Below are positions 1 to 45,220 of a DNA stretch of 64,000 bases, piece by piece. Both the position numbers and the translations under genes were made by a program. The notes beneath the pieces were generated by a model. It searched no databases. It was given only the letters and a program-made list of their open reading frames with translations, and was not told the DNA's origin. The stretch comes from Isoperla grammatica. Its lineage: Eukaryota > Arthropoda > Insecta > Plecoptera > Perlodidae. The stretch is from NCBI GenBank assembly GCA_945910005.1, contig OX246744.1, forward strand, positions 42,520,777-42,584,776, read 5' to 3'. Numbering within the stretch: position 1 is the stretch's first letter; every line of letters starts with the position of its first letter.

Positions 1-832
1 TGATTGGCCAAGCCTCACTCATCTGTGACGTCACCAGCCTCAAGGACAGATGGGCGTGTCGGAGCCAATCAGCGGGCGGCTTTCACCAATACTCACATTT
101 GATTGGTCCAGCCTCACTCATCTGTGACGTCACCAGCCTCAAGGACAGATGGGCGTGTCGGAGCCAATCAGCGGGTGGCTTTCACCAATACTCACATCTG
201 ATTGGCCAAGCCTCACTCATCTGTGATGTCACCACCCTCAAGGACAGATGGGCGTGTCGGAGCCAATCAGCGGGCGGCTTTCACCAATACTCACATTTGG
301 TTGGCCAAGCCTCACTCATCTGTGATGTCACCAGCCTCAAGGACAGATGGGCGTGTCTGAGCCAATCAGCGGGTGGCTTTCACCAATACTCACATCTGAT
401 TGGCCAAGCCTCACTCATCTGTGATGTCACCAGCCTCAAGGACAGATGGGCGTGTCTGAGCCAATCAGCGGGTGGCTTTCACCAATACTCACATCTGATT
501 GGCCAAGCCTCACTCATCTGTGATGTCACCAGCCTCAAGGACAGATGGGCGTGTCTGAGCCAATCAGCGGGTGGCTTTCACCAATACTCACATCTGATTG
601 GCCAAGCCTCACTCATCTGTGACGTCACCAGCCTCAAGGACAGATGGGCGTGTCGGAGCCAATCAGCGGGCGGCTTTCACCAATACTCACATTTGATTGG
701 TCCAGCCTCACTCATCTGTGACGTCACCAGCCTCAAGGACAGATGGGCGTGTCGGAGCCAATCAGCGGGCGGCTTTCACCAATACTCACATCTGATTGGC
801 CAAGCCTCACTCATCTGTGACGTCACCAGCAC
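1..832. repeat. 99-bp minisatellite, 8.4 copies
   Basis: Units start at 1, 100, 199 and every 99 bp to 793; the array may extend left of the window. Each unit has TGACGTCA or TGATGTCA (CRE-like), GATTGG and CCAATCA (CCAAT box in both orientations). Stop-free only because 99 is divisible by three. Confidence 0.93.
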
Positions 833-1270
833 CAAAGTTGCTGTGGAGCGACTTTACTTACGTAATATACACCTTCAGAGTAATTCTAATGGATAGCTTC
901 TTCTTTCTTCTTCTTTTCCTATGCCTGCATTATGAGATATGAAATATTGAGAAATGAGGAGCGATGAATGAACAAATATGATGATTTGGTATATATAATG
1001 TGAGGAAAGGATCCAACAGCTTACCTTCGTGTAAGATGACGGATTTGCGAGTTTTAAGTACACATAAAAAACATAATACAAATATAACGAGACGTTTCGA
1101 CCGAGGTCTTGTTCACTCGAGAGAAGAATGTCAAATATTATGATGATTTATTGTTTGCACCCTCCCCAAGTAGGCCTATTTGTGCCATGTGGAGATTGTT
1201 TTCGTCCAAGTTTGTTAAAAGTTGTCATACGGGTTGTTCCCGTTAACATGGCAATGAATGAGTGACTCAC
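833..1270. other. Intron sequence downstream of exon 11
   Basis: No gene recognised. 1008-1030 resembles the start of the inverted repeat at 3488, and 1089-1115 has a GACGTTTCGACCG-type motif often seen at retroelement ends. No acceptor with a convincing next exon was found. Confidence 0.4.
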
Positions 1271-34622
<33,352 letters not shown>

Positions 34623-35220
34623 TATCGACGTTCTCTCCTGCTGAAAATAAAGAACCAACTGTATCAGTCATGTATACATACATAAGCATGTGGGGTATTT
34701 CATGTTGTAGCGCAATCATGGCTGCTGGAAATTGAGTTTTATTCGCTCTCAGAATATTTTAGTAATAATTTTAGCACAAACTAATGTAACGGTACTCGGC
34801 AAATAAGTTTCAGTGAGTTTATTCTGGTTTTTATTAAGTGACGTTAGCCAGTGATCTATCCCGTGTTATGATATTTTAGACACTGTGAAAATGGTTACTT
34901 TAATGTAGTTATGTCTCTAGATACTTTGGTACCTGTAATTACTTTTAATGTAACGTACTTGTCCTCCATCTTTGTATTGTATTATACTCTGTAACCATGG
35001 ACAACATCAGATACTCGCTCACCTTGTACTGTGTAAGCATAGGAGTGCTCATTGATGACTAATTAAATGATGATGATGATGAATTTTTTCCTATTTCCAG
35101 TGATTTTCACCCATTTCATTTTCCTTTTCATTTATGAACACAGATGTACCCTACATGGGCTTCTTATCACACTGTATAGTAAATGTATCATTGGAACATA
35201 ATTGTAGGTACCCTGTACAT

Positions 35221-35653
35221 AATAGGCAACACGCGTACGATTTTTTTTGTTAAACCAAACACTTAGTTTAATAGTATCAGATACAAAAAGGATATTAATG
35301 CAAGTCGCACGTAAAAAAGGAATGTTTAAATAGGTTTAAAGTGGTCGCATTTATTGTTAAGTTTAAACTGAGGATCTGAAACGCGTACAGGTGGCTGTGA
35401 CGCAATGATTGTGTAGACGTGGCAGAACAGACCAATCGCTGAGGCGGTGAGCGTACGCAGAACAAAACTATGACGTCAAATGCACTCTACATGGCGGCGG
35501 CTTGTTTTTCGCGCCCTTTTATTTATCGTTACTAAACCAATTATTTTGAGGCATAGACTGATCCGTTTTTCAAAATTCAAAGACACAAAATTACTAAATG
35601 AGAGACAATGTATTTAAAAATCGATTAAAATTTTCATACGCGTGTTCCCTATT
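35221..35653. mobile_element. TIR insertion with promoter-like motifs, left arm only
   Basis: AATAGG.AACACGCGTA at one end and its complement at the other; the right arm is uninterrupted (CAGCAACAATTATG at about 53408). Inside are ACCAAT (35431), TGACGTCA (35471-35478) and TTTTCGCGCCC (E2F-like, 35506), about 0.9 kb upstream of exon 1. Confidence 0.55.
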
Positions 35654-36299
35654 GTTGCTGAGAATAAAATACCTACTATGAAATGAAATAGGCCTACTTT
35701 GAGTTTGACAGCACATTTAAACGTTTAATTGTGGCGGTAGAAGGTTTTATCATCCCTAGTTTAAATGCCTACAGACATGATTCAGATTCAGATTTCAGAT
35801 AATTTTTTTCTCACACAGATAGGCCTACATAGGCCCTACATGTTTACTCAAAAGTGGCTATTTCATAAAAAGTTGGAGAAGCCCGCAAAGTCATGAAGAC
35901 TTGAGTGCAGGCCATTTACAAAATAGTGTAGAATATTAATTTTGTCAGATGGCGACAGTAAGCATACTTGGAAGGGAAAATTGGTCTAGGAAAAAAAGGT
36001 CTAGGAAGCCCGGTTCCCATGCATTTTAACTAGCAACCAAAACCACTATTGTTGAAGTAATTATTGTACTTACTATAAATTACAATTTATAGCTAGAGCT
36101 AAATGTATTGGGGGAAGTTAGTAGACTGACGGTGTAAAAATACGTCACATTTATTAAAGGTTTTTTGTCTTCTCAGCCTTATTCACCACGTATTACAAGG
36201 ACCTCAATCCGCATCAACTGAAAAACATTTAAATTGGCAACGGTTTTGCTTGTACCTAGTTATAGTGTAGGGTCATGGTTTGACGATATTATTATTGTA

Positions 36300-36360
36300 C
36301 CATGGTATAGGGTAGAAGGCCCTAGGCCTATAGGCCTTGGCCCATTTTACTACGGATCAA
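36300..36360. repeat. CCTAGG-rich segment
   Basis: Short cluster of CCTAGGCCTATAGGCC-type sequence. 35655-36850 otherwise shows no gene and aligns with the right arm. Confidence 0.5.
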
Positions 36361-36858
36361 CTTACTCAATTCAACTGCAATTCAGTCTAAATCTAATGTG
36401 ACGGTCCCAGTTTTTATTGTCAAGTAGTACAGCTAACTCAGCTGTTGATTGTGAGAATGGGCCTATCAAGCGGTAATCCAACTCGACTATGCATTTCTGA
36501 CAGACGCGGCATCGTCACTAGCTTTCTCATAAGAGAGAGAGAGAGAGGGAGAGACATTTCAGATGTAGGCCTATTTTATTCTCAAGAAAAATTTACAATA
36601 TTTAAAAAAGAGTTACATATTTGTTTAAGAAACCCTTAAAGCAAGAAGCCCTCTAGAAATGTTATTACAGTGCCATTCAACTTCTATGTCATCGCTCTAA
36701 AACCACAGTGGAATGCAGTGTTGATCCACATTGGTGTGAACGTCTAGGTCCATATCACGGAATTTCAAGTCGCCGCATTACCCAAGTCAATCGACTTTGG
36801 AAAGCGGATCGACTTCAATATCAATCGAGTTGAATGTTGAATTCACCTTGTAGACTAA

Positions 36859-37015
36859 GGTTGGAATTCATAGTCGGCCCCTACACCTAGGGGCGCCCAT
36901 TGTTACCAAGGTAACAATTGTTTGCATGTTATTTCCCATAAACAAAACAAATCCATAGCAACAATGGGTGCCCCTAGGTGTAGGGGCCGACTATGAATTC
37001 CAACCTAAGGCCCCA
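36859..37015. mobile_element. Foldback MITE, Harbinger-like, left arm only
   Basis: 157 bp with about 50-bp inverted ends (GGTTGGAATTCATAGTCGG and complement) and TAA at 36856-36858 and 37016-37018. The right arm at about 49795 has the uninterrupted site. Confidence 0.85.
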
Positions 37016-37173
37016 GGCCTATATTAAGATATTCAAGGCGTTTTCAAGTTCGAAGTTGCACAGCATGACAAGGAGGCTCCGCCAGCTTCTGAGCGAAGAA
37101 TAGATTAAATTTGAATGCAAACCGTTTTCAGTCAATCCGGATTGCGGTCTTTGTACTAGGCTCTAGACTAGGC

Positions 37174-37612
37174 CAAAGATTACTGAGTGGGGAAGATGTT
37201 TCATCGTCGTGTTAAAATATCTGCGCGAGTTTTGTCAAAATTTCTAAGTCACACCACTAGTTCGAATTCTCACAGCAAGGAGCGCTAGCTCAGCACGTTT
37301 GAACTTCGTTGCCATCTAGCGGGATATAGGCCTATATGAACTCGGTTCTGGCATCGGAAGAATTTGGCTCGGACACTTCCCAAGGTCTAGGGCCTAGCCT
37401 ACTTGATCTCCGGAGATCAAGTACACTTCCATCCCCCGGCGCTTAGAAGGCGGTGAGTTGAACGACCGAGGTTCCCGCTCAGTTTTAAACGTTTGGAAGA
37501 ACGAGCTCTTGCGGTGAGAATTCGAACTACATGTTGGACTTAGAAAATTTCGATCAGACACGCGCAGACGATTTCCCATAAGAGTGAACTATCTTCCCTC
37601 CAGTAATCTTTG
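37174..37612. mobile_element. Foldback element present in both arms, left copy
   Basis: Long imperfect inverted ends CAAAGATTACTGAGTGGGGA and complement, flanked by ACTAGGC. Contains the perfect 22-bp palindrome 37401-37422 (ACTTGATCTC + complement). Right copy at 48813-49250, so it is older than the arm divergence. Confidence 0.65.
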
Positions 37613-38165
37613 ACTAGGCCTAGCCCTAGGCCCTAGGCTAGGCTAGACCTAGCCTACATAGGGATTATCAGGCTATTGTTTCTGTCTTTCGTGCTACACT
37701 CACATGTATGTAGGCCTAGGCCTAGGCTAGGCCTAGGCCAACTTTACGTTAAGCCTAGGCCTAGGCCTATGCTAGGCCTATGCAGGCTGCTAGGCCTAGG
37801 GCCTAGGTGTTCTTAGTCTAGGTTCTAAGCCTAGGCCTAGGCTCCCAAAAGCAAAGCAAAGTGTTGAGATGATAATGATCCTATTGGGTCTAGGCCTAGG
37901 CCTAGGCCTAACCCCAGTTTGAAACTGTCATAAATTCATAAACTGAGCTAGCCTAGGCTAGCCTAAGCCTAGCCTAGGCGCTAAGTCTAGGCTTAGCCTA
38001 GCCCACGCTAGAGGTAGAGGGTAGGCAAGGTCCTAGGCCATTGTGTATAAAATCCCTTACGTAAGGTATTTTAAACTCAATGCCTAGGCCTAGGCTGGGT
38101 AGGCCTAGGCCTAGGCCTAGGCCTATTCGTTGACAATGTCATGGCCTAGGCCCTAGGCCTAGGAA
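37612..38165. repeat. (CCTAGG)n/(TAGGCC)n palindromic hexamer cluster, left arm
   Basis: Dense CCTAGG, TAGGCCTA and GCTAGGC runs; right-arm partner at 46440-46835 and 48778-48812. Confidence 0.9.
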
Positions 38166-38219
38166 GCCTGGTTCCCATGCATTTTAACCTCAACCTAAAC
38201 CACTATTGTTGAAGTAATT

Positions 38220-38580
38220 ATTGTACTTACTATTAATAATAATGCGTCAATATTCTAAACACTTCTCCAAGGAAATTAATGTAAAATATAACGCGAGATA
38301 CTTATTTACAACACTCGGCCTGCTCTGGTGCAGACAGAAGAATATTGTTCGCTGTTTGTTTTCATGTCATGACAAAAATTGTGTATCCATAACAAATCGT
38401 CTACGGTTTCCACGGCAACGAGACAATGGACCAATCAGCATATTTCAAATATTTCCCAGAGTACAATTCGGCTCTACGTCACGGGTACCCGTCATGCATT
38501 GCAATTTAGCGCGATATTTGTTCTATTTTATTTCAAAAAGGAAAAACTGGAAAATAAGAACAAAAGTGAAATGTAGTTCA
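38220..38580. promoter_or_regulatory. Conserved upstream block with RFX X-box-like and CCAAT motifs (left)
   Basis: Closely matches 46020-46390. Contains GTTTCCACGGCAAC, reverse-complement form of the X-box GTTGCC-GTGG-AAAC, and GACCAATCAG. It is upstream of ZCWPW1 on the minus strand; a promoter or 5' exon role is inferred only. Confidence 0.3.
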
Positions 38581-38639
38581 AGAGACTATCAAAAAGTTCA
38601 AGCTCCTTTTTATAATAGGGAAGGCTCATGAAAAATAAA

Positions 38640-39350
38640 TATTCCTCAAAGTACCTAAAAACGGAAGGCCATCATCTAAAAATACGGGCTACATAATTTT
38701 TATATCTAAAAAGTGTATATTTCCAATTCTATTAGCATTTAAAGTTTGAAATTTGGAACTTCCCGCTCCGTAATTGAAAAACGGCTCGTGACGTCATAAC
38801 TCTTGTCAACAACTGCCTCCTTGAAGTATTCTTAATAATATCAAGGATATTAAGTTGGACATTTTACAATATCTAGGATGCAGTGACTTTACAACAATGT
38901 CTTTTATACCACTGTTTTCTTCAGAAAATACATTTTGATACAGTATTTACCAAAACGTATTTAAAATAATGCAATTATTTAACATATTGTTGTAAATTAA
39001 TGTTAAGCAGTGTTCATTTACTAACTAGAAATAAACGTTGATTCAGTTAAAGTCTTATGAGAGCTATAATCTACTAAATTGTGGGATTTCAGTACTATTT
39101 GTATGATATAAAATGATTGTTTCCAGAGTTATGACGTCAGAACCTTCTAATCACGAGCAAGATGGCGCAGGTCCGTTTCTGAGCGTGTTTTGACAGCAAT
39201 ATATTTGACGTGCTGTTAAAGCGATGTTAATGCACCTTTTGAGCCGAAACCAATTAGTTCCCGTTTTTTTGGGGCACGAGTTTGAATTGATTTACTTTTA
39301 ACTGATAGACCTAGTGTAGTAATACGTTTGACAGTTGGATTCCTTGTATG
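38640..39350. other. No gene seen
   Basis: AT-rich sequence. 39275-39350 is a fragment of the repeat at 32905. Confidence 0.4.
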
Positions 39351-39357
39351 TGCAGGA

Positions 39358-40112
39358 CAGTGTTGTAAAAGTTACTTTTAGAAAGTAATTCAGTTACAGT
39401 TATGCTACGTTTACAGCTACGCGTTGCGAGCGAAGCGAGGGCGCGAGCTCCAATCAGCGGCCGAGTAAGTTAATAGTTTCACGCAAACTCGGCCACTGAT
39501 TGGAGCTCGCGCCCTCGCTTCGCTCGCAACGCGTAGCTGTAAACGTAGCATTACAGTTACTTGCTTGGGAAAGTAATTCAGTTACAGTTACAGTTACTTT
39601 TTCCCTAAAGTAACTGAGTTACAGTTACAGTTACTTTATGGAGTAACTGAGTTACTTTTTAAGTTACATCATGAAATTTCTTAAAAATGCAATAACTGAC
39701 AGCATTACTAATAAAAAATATTTTTTTACTGGAAATAATGGCACGCAATAATGGCACGCAAAACTGTTTGTTTTTGCTAATTATATATTTATTCAGGCTT
39801 ACAGTTATAATGGTACTTCATTACTAACAACTACATGTCTACTACTAGGCTACTAAAAAAATTCGTTTTTTGTTTGTTTTTTAGGTTGATACAAAGCGGT
39901 ATTTTTTTAATTTTGTACCACTACAGAACGAGTTGCTTAAGAAAAGTAACTCTAAAAAGTAACTTAAAACTGAGTATAATTACTTATAAAAGTAATTGAG
40001 TTACAGTTACAGTTACATTGAAATAAAAGTAATTAAAGTAGTAACTCAGTTACTCAAAAAGTAATTAATTACTTTTATTCAATTACTTTTACTCAGTTAC
40101 TTTACAACACTG
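39358..40112. mobile_element. hAT-like element (GTAACT-rich), left arm only
   Basis: Ends CAGTGTTGTAAA and TTTACAACACTG, 8-bp TSD GTGCAGGA at 39350-39357 and 40113-40120. Full of GTTACAGTTAC repeats. Host of the MITE at 39403-39550. Confidence 0.9.
39403..39550. mobile_element. Near-perfect foldback MITE nested in hAT
   Basis: 148 bp with about 65-bp inverted arms (TGCTACGTTTACAGCTACGC and complement) and TTA flanks at 39400-39402 and 39551-39553; Harbinger-like. Confidence 0.88.
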
Positions 40113-40814
40113 GTGCAGGAGGGCCAAAGCACCCACGAGGTAGATTTGTGTGGGTGCGGAGAAGGCATTCTGTGGCGTATCCAAGGGGGAGGTGGGTTCG
40201 GGAGCTTGCGCCCCCCCCCCTCCCCCCCCCCCCGAAATCCCTGCTTTACTTCTACTCTGCAAATATTCTAATAATTTCCCTAAGATTATGGTAAATGTGT
40301 CCCGTTCAGCAAAGAACCTCAATTACTTCTAAAACACATTCAAAAATACCCTACGTAGATTAATTGTCAAAAAATTGACTGCGGCGTTATTGTGAAGGAT
40401 AACCCCCTCCCCCCCCCCCCCACCCCCCCCCAGTATGTGTCGGTTGTGGTGCACCTTTTCACAGACCAGTAATTTTCTGTGGTTCTACTCTGGGCAACCT
40501 CCCCAAACAACTATGTAGCCTATGTACGTAGTGTTACTTATGACGGTTTGAGAAGTAGGGCCTTTAAATGTTTTGTAGTCCATTGTTGAGAATACGATGT
40601 CGCTTTGAATATCAGTCCTTTCCTGTATTCATAATCTATATAATCTCTATATATAAGTTAGTAACGTGAAGATGATGATTAGTGTTGCTTCACTCACGGC
40701 TCTGTTGTTGCAATCATGTTAATTACTGTTCGAGACAATTCGACGTTGATGCATGCATGAAGATTAAAGATGAAGGACTATTACAAAACTAAACATTTCT
40801 CGAGTGACATGCGA

Positions 40815-41125
40815 ACCCTCGTCTCTAGGTGCTGTTTGTCTAGTGGGTTTATTCCTGCTTCTAATGTAGAAGGTCCGAGCTTCGATTTCGGTTCGGGCAT
40901 GAGTTTTTTAACATTGGAACTTGTCATGATACTGGTGTTTAATATAATAATAATAAAATATAATAATACAATATAATGTACTATAATATAATAGATTAGA
41001 ATAGAATAGAATAGAATAGAATAGAATATAACATAACGGTGACTTTAGAGCTGTCATAACAACGAAGCACATAATAAAACGGTATAAATAGTGTCCCCCA
41101 CTGACAATCAGTTACAGATAACGGA
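40815..41125 (+). mobile_element. tRNA-derived SINE subfamily, left arm
   Basis: GTCTAGTGGGTTTATTCCTG head with TTCTAAT loop, then GTTTTTTAAC, TATAA/GAATA repeats, GGTGACTTTAGAGC and GTCCCCCACTGA. Matched by 44590-44920 on the other strand. 40121-40814 has poly-C runs and no gene. Confidence 0.6.
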
Positions 41126-41502
41126 CTGTAGACCAAGTGTTATGACGTGCTATAAATATTACTAAGTAGCCCCAACACCAACACCAACTATGTATTCGCA
41201 TACCGACCTCAGATCCTTGTCTACCGCCCCTTTCAAACCGCGCTAATTCAATGAAAACAACAGATTCCTGGCGTTCTACCACACATTCGTAAATGCAGTC
41301 TTACGCTGAGTAGAGTGCACAAGCCTAATAAGCCACGCCCACGTATTGACCTGTTCAATATAACTAGACAACACTAGTGGTATGGTACCATTTGGAGTCG
41401 ACCAGGCGCGTAACAAGGGGGGGGGGGGCAATTGACCCCCCTCCCCCCCATACTCATCCCAGTCTCAACTTCGATGTGACTATTTGTGTAAGTAATGTTG
41501 AT

Positions 41503-41863
41503 GAATAAATAAATAAATAAATTAAATTCACATTTAGAGTCTACCCACTCAGTAACTAAACTGATTTGCAGTGGGGGACTTTAATTAAAGCGACTAAACC
41601 AACCCTGTAGGGCTCCGAACACCATCGACGAGTGAGCGATAACCAATTAAAGATCGATAATTCAAATACGAAACATATGAATGAGTGATTCCGATTCAGA
41701 ACAACTTTGAATTTATTGAGTGCTTCCGTTGCTAGGACGGCTCCAAAGTCACCGTTTACTTATTCCTAAGCCAAGAAGTAATGGAATTTAATCCACATTA
41801 GAAGTTAAAAAACTTCTGCCTGAACCGGGATTTGAACCCAGAACCTTCTGCATTGGAAGCAGG
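41503..41863 (-). mobile_element. tRNA-derived SINE (Gly-like), cut by the assembly gap
   Basis: Same family as 27195-27640; the box B region GGTTCAAATCC is present and the head runs into the N block. Confidence 0.75.
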
Positions 41864-42063
41864 NNNNNNNNNNNNNNNNNNNNNNNNNNNNNNNNNNNNN
41901 NNNNNNNNNNNNNNNNNNNNNNNNNNNNNNNNNNNNNNNNNNNNNNNNNNNNNNNNNNNNNNNNNNNNNNNNNNNNNNNNNNNNNNNNNNNNNNNNNNNN
42001 NNNNNNNNNNNNNNNNNNNNNNNNNNNNNNNNNNNNNNNNNNNNNNNNNNNNNNNNNNNNNNN
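41864..42063. other. Assembly gap, 200 N
   Basis: Exactly 200 undetermined bases, located near the axis of the large inverted repeat. Confidence 1.
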
Positions 42064-42256
42064 CTACATGACTGGTCAAAGTTACACCGTCCTTTCGGTT
42101 GGACAATGGTTCCCTTGGTACTTTTCGACAGGAGTAGGCTACGTGCCGGTACCGGGCTTCCCCTCCTCCCTTCCTCATCATCATTCACCAACCATCAGTC
42201 ATCAGGCTAAAGAGGGCATTGTGCCCTAACTGGGGGGAAGTAAAGTAAAGTAAAGT
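42064..42256 (+). mobile_element. 5S/core-type SINE, 3' part, cut by gap
   Basis: CCGTCCTTTCGGTTGGACAA, then GTAGGCTACGTGCCGGTACC and a (AGTAA)n tail; same family as 43881-44305 in opposite orientation. Confidence 0.65.
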
Positions 42257-42775
42257 AATTGTAATAAAAGTGTGTCCCTATTGCAGGGCTTCTCAAACTA
42301 TGGGTCCGGGTTCGCGAGCGCTGCGACATGCAAGAATTAATTACAATACAATAAATAAAATATGAATAAGGGACGTAAAGCAACAACAGTCATCATCATC
42401 TTCAGGTTACTCTCTAGATGTATGATGTCATATACCCAAATAAATATCATCATTGAAACCCGCGCACGATATGGGATGTGTTTTCTCATCCGCGTCCTTC
42501 CTCCTCGTCTCTGTTATTGCACTCCCACTCATACATACAATAACAAGACTGAGGGTAACAGTTACACAATAACAAGCCATGCCTGAAGCAACAACACGAT
42601 ATAGTGCTGGCCTGGCTTGAGTTGAGTGACACACTTACAGCAGTGCCCCGCAGCACAAACACTGCTCGTTGCTCGTCACTATCACTTGTTGTTATGATGC
42701 CCACACTCACTTCCGATACGGCTGCAACGCTGTCCGCGCCAGCCAACCGAGTAAATAGATAAATAAATAAGTGAA

Positions 42776-42834
<59 letters not shown>

Positions 42835-42857
42835 CAAATAAATAAATAACAAACAAA

Positions 42858-42896
<39 letters not shown>

Positions 42897-42913
42897 ATTA
42901 ATAAATACATACA

Positions 42914-42956
<43 letters not shown>

Positions 42957-43330
42957 AGTAACGTTGTCTCAAAGTAATTGTATTCTCTCATGATTATACG
43001 ACATAGCCGAGTTCAGGGCGTAACAACGTTGTTTTAAGTGTGGTGGGGGGGGGGGGGGGGGGGGGGTGTCACGAATATATAGACTCATAGTATCTGGTAC
43101 CGTTGTCGAATCATTTGTCGTGCTATTTGCTGTGCTCTAGTTGATTAGTTCGCACATTTTTTAACAACGCAACATTCGCAACTTTTCCCGCAGGTTCAAC
43201 AGTCACCACGGCTTGACACAAAAAGTCAAAAACTGTCGATACTTAAATAAATACCACTCTCATGATTGTATTGAATACATTGGAGGCTAATATGACAAAT
43301 CCTGTACTTACTTTGTAGGTCAAACAGGAT
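42257..43330. other. Palindrome centre, no gene seen
   Basis: Holds the microsatellite at 42753-42952 and a poly-G run at 43045-43067; no coding or RNA gene recognised. Confidence 0.5.
42753..42952. repeat. (AAAT)n microsatellite
   Basis: Long AAAT array with ACAA interruptions near the palindrome axis. Confidence 0.96.
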
Positions 43331-43335
43331 ACTAA

Positions 43336-43733
43336 GGGTGCGTTCCAACTTGATTTTTCGCCTGCTAACCACTAATCACTAATCACTACCTGCTATACAC
43401 TAAACGCTAACAGCTTTGGGCACGCCACCTAGTATGCTAATACAAAGTTTATTGTTATTAATCATCTAATGTAAATAAATACGATAATAATACTTCCACT
43501 CACTGGTTGGGTATTTTCCTAACCTAAAAGTATCAGCTGTGATGGCTGGTATCAACCATCTTGGTTTAGTGGGTCAATTGGTGTCGTAGTGTACACTTTC
43601 GGCCACTACCCACTACCCACTAACCACTAGCCAAATAAGGAGCATTGGTCGCCTGCTTGTGATGTCACTTCCTTTCGATTAGTATAACTAAGCTTAGTCC
43701 ACTACGAAAAACGTCAAGTTGGAACACACACCC
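43336..43733. mobile_element. Harbinger-like TIR element
   Basis: GGGTGCGTTCCAACTTGA and TCAAGTTGGAACACACACCC ends, TAA at 43333-43335 and 43734-43736. Interior has CACTAATCACTA/CACTACCCACTA repeats. Confidence 0.78.
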
Positions 43734-43880
43734 TAATAAACAACAACATCAACATAACTTACACAAATAGTCACATCGTTGTGACTGGGATGTGTGTAGG
43801 GGGGGGGTGGTCAATTGCCTCCTCCCCCCCCCCCCCCCTTGTTACGCGCCTGGTTGACTCCAAATGGTACCATACCACTA

Positions 43881-44305
43881 TATTTATTTATTTTTTTATT
43901 TATTTTATTGTAATTAAGGCCAGTTTAGGGCACAATGCCCTCTTTAGCCTGATGAGTGATGATTGATGAATGATAATGAGGAAGGGAGGAGGGGAAGCCT
44001 GGTACCGGCACGTAGCCTACTCCGGTCGAAAAGTACCAAGGGGACCATCGGCTTTACGTCCCATCCGAAAGGACGGTGTAACTTTGACCAGTCATATAGG
44101 TTCCTCCACTGACCTGGACTGCAGAGCAGTTGGCGAGAAGAACGAAGCTGTTTAACAAGCTTTCGAACCCTCCAATCTGCTCTAACCAACGGTAACTAGT
44201 GTTCAGAGGTGAGTGGTCACCCATCCACCTCCTGACCTAGCCCGAGGTTGCTTTACTTTGGTGTTCGTATGGGAACCGGCTAAGCGACCGCGGCTAAACC
44301 GTTGG
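43881..44305 (-). mobile_element. 5S rRNA-derived SINE, right arm only
   Basis: 11-bp TSD CCATACCACTA at 43870-43880 and 44306-44316. The minus strand has AGGTGGATGGGTGACC near its 5' end, like the 5S rRNA GGATGGGAGACC region, and the conserved core CTTTCGGATGGGACGTAAA. The tail is TTTATT-rich as read on the plus strand. The left arm at about 41380 is empty. Confidence 0.72.
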
Positions 44306-44589
44306 CCATACCACTAGTGTTGTCTAGTTATATTGAAACAGGTCCATTACGTGGGCGTGGCTAGCTGGGCGAGTGCACTCTACTCAGCGGAAGACTGCAT
44401 TTACGAATGTGTGGTAGAACGTCAGGAATCTGTTGTTTTTCGTTGAATTAGCGCGCATGAAGGGGCGGTAGATAAGGATCTAAGGTCGGTATGCGAATAC
44501 ATAGTTTGTGTTGGGGCTAGTTAGTATATTTATAGCACGTCGTAACACTTGGTCTACAATCCGTTATCTGTGTTTGTAGTCTACCTAGG

Positions 44590-44920
44590 GCCTACTCAGT
44601 TGCAAGAACTGATTGTCAGTGGGGGACACTATTTATACCATGTTTTATTATGTGCTTCGTTGTTATTATGACAGATCTAAAGTCACCGTTATGTTATATT
44701 CTATTCTATTATATTATATTATATTATATTATATTATATTCCAATCTATTATATTAAAGTACATTATATTATATTATTATATTATTATTTTAAACACCAG
44801 TATCATGACAAGTTCCAATGTTAAAAATCCCATGCCCGAACCGGAATCGAACCTCGGACCTTCTACATTAGAAGCAGGAATAAACCCACTAGACCAACGG
44901 TACCTAGAGACGTGGGTTCG
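44590..44920 (-). mobile_element. tRNA-derived SINE subfamily, right arm partner
   Basis: Reverse of 40815-41125, including a TATAT run at 44690-44790. Shared by both arms, so older than the divergence. Confidence 0.6.
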
Positions 44921-45220
44921 AATGTCGCACGAGAAATGTTTAGTTTTGTAATAGTCCTTCATCTTTAATCTTCGTGCATCAACGTCGAATCGTCTCGAAT
45001 GGTAATTAACATGATTGCAACAACAGAGCCGTGAGTGAAGAAATAACAAACTAACACTAATCATCATCTTCACGTTACTAACTTATATATTACATAGATT
45101 ATGAATACAGGAAAAGGACATCGTATCCTCAACAATGGACTACAAAACATTTAATTATTCAATTTTTAGGACCCGAGTAGGCCCTACTTCTCAAACCGCC
45201 ATAAGTAACACTACGCACAT

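Noticed and set aside
99..896. 265-codon open frame across the minisatellite
   Set aside because: The 99-bp unit is a multiple of three and merely lacks a stop; no family resemblance, and the start is inside a repeat.
1081..1140. Hammerhead ribozyme or Penelope-type end
   Set aside because: CGGTCGAAACGTC on the minus strand recalls such ends, but the CTGATGA core is missing and no PLE coding sequence is near.
37612..38165. Telomere-like hexamer array
   Set aside because: CCTAGG is not a known telomere unit, is not strand-biased and is interrupted; a low-complexity cluster fits better.
38221..38631. 136-codon frame, also open in the right arm (46068-46397)
   Set aside because: Several of the few differences between arms change the residue, there is no domain, and the block looks regulatory or non-coding.
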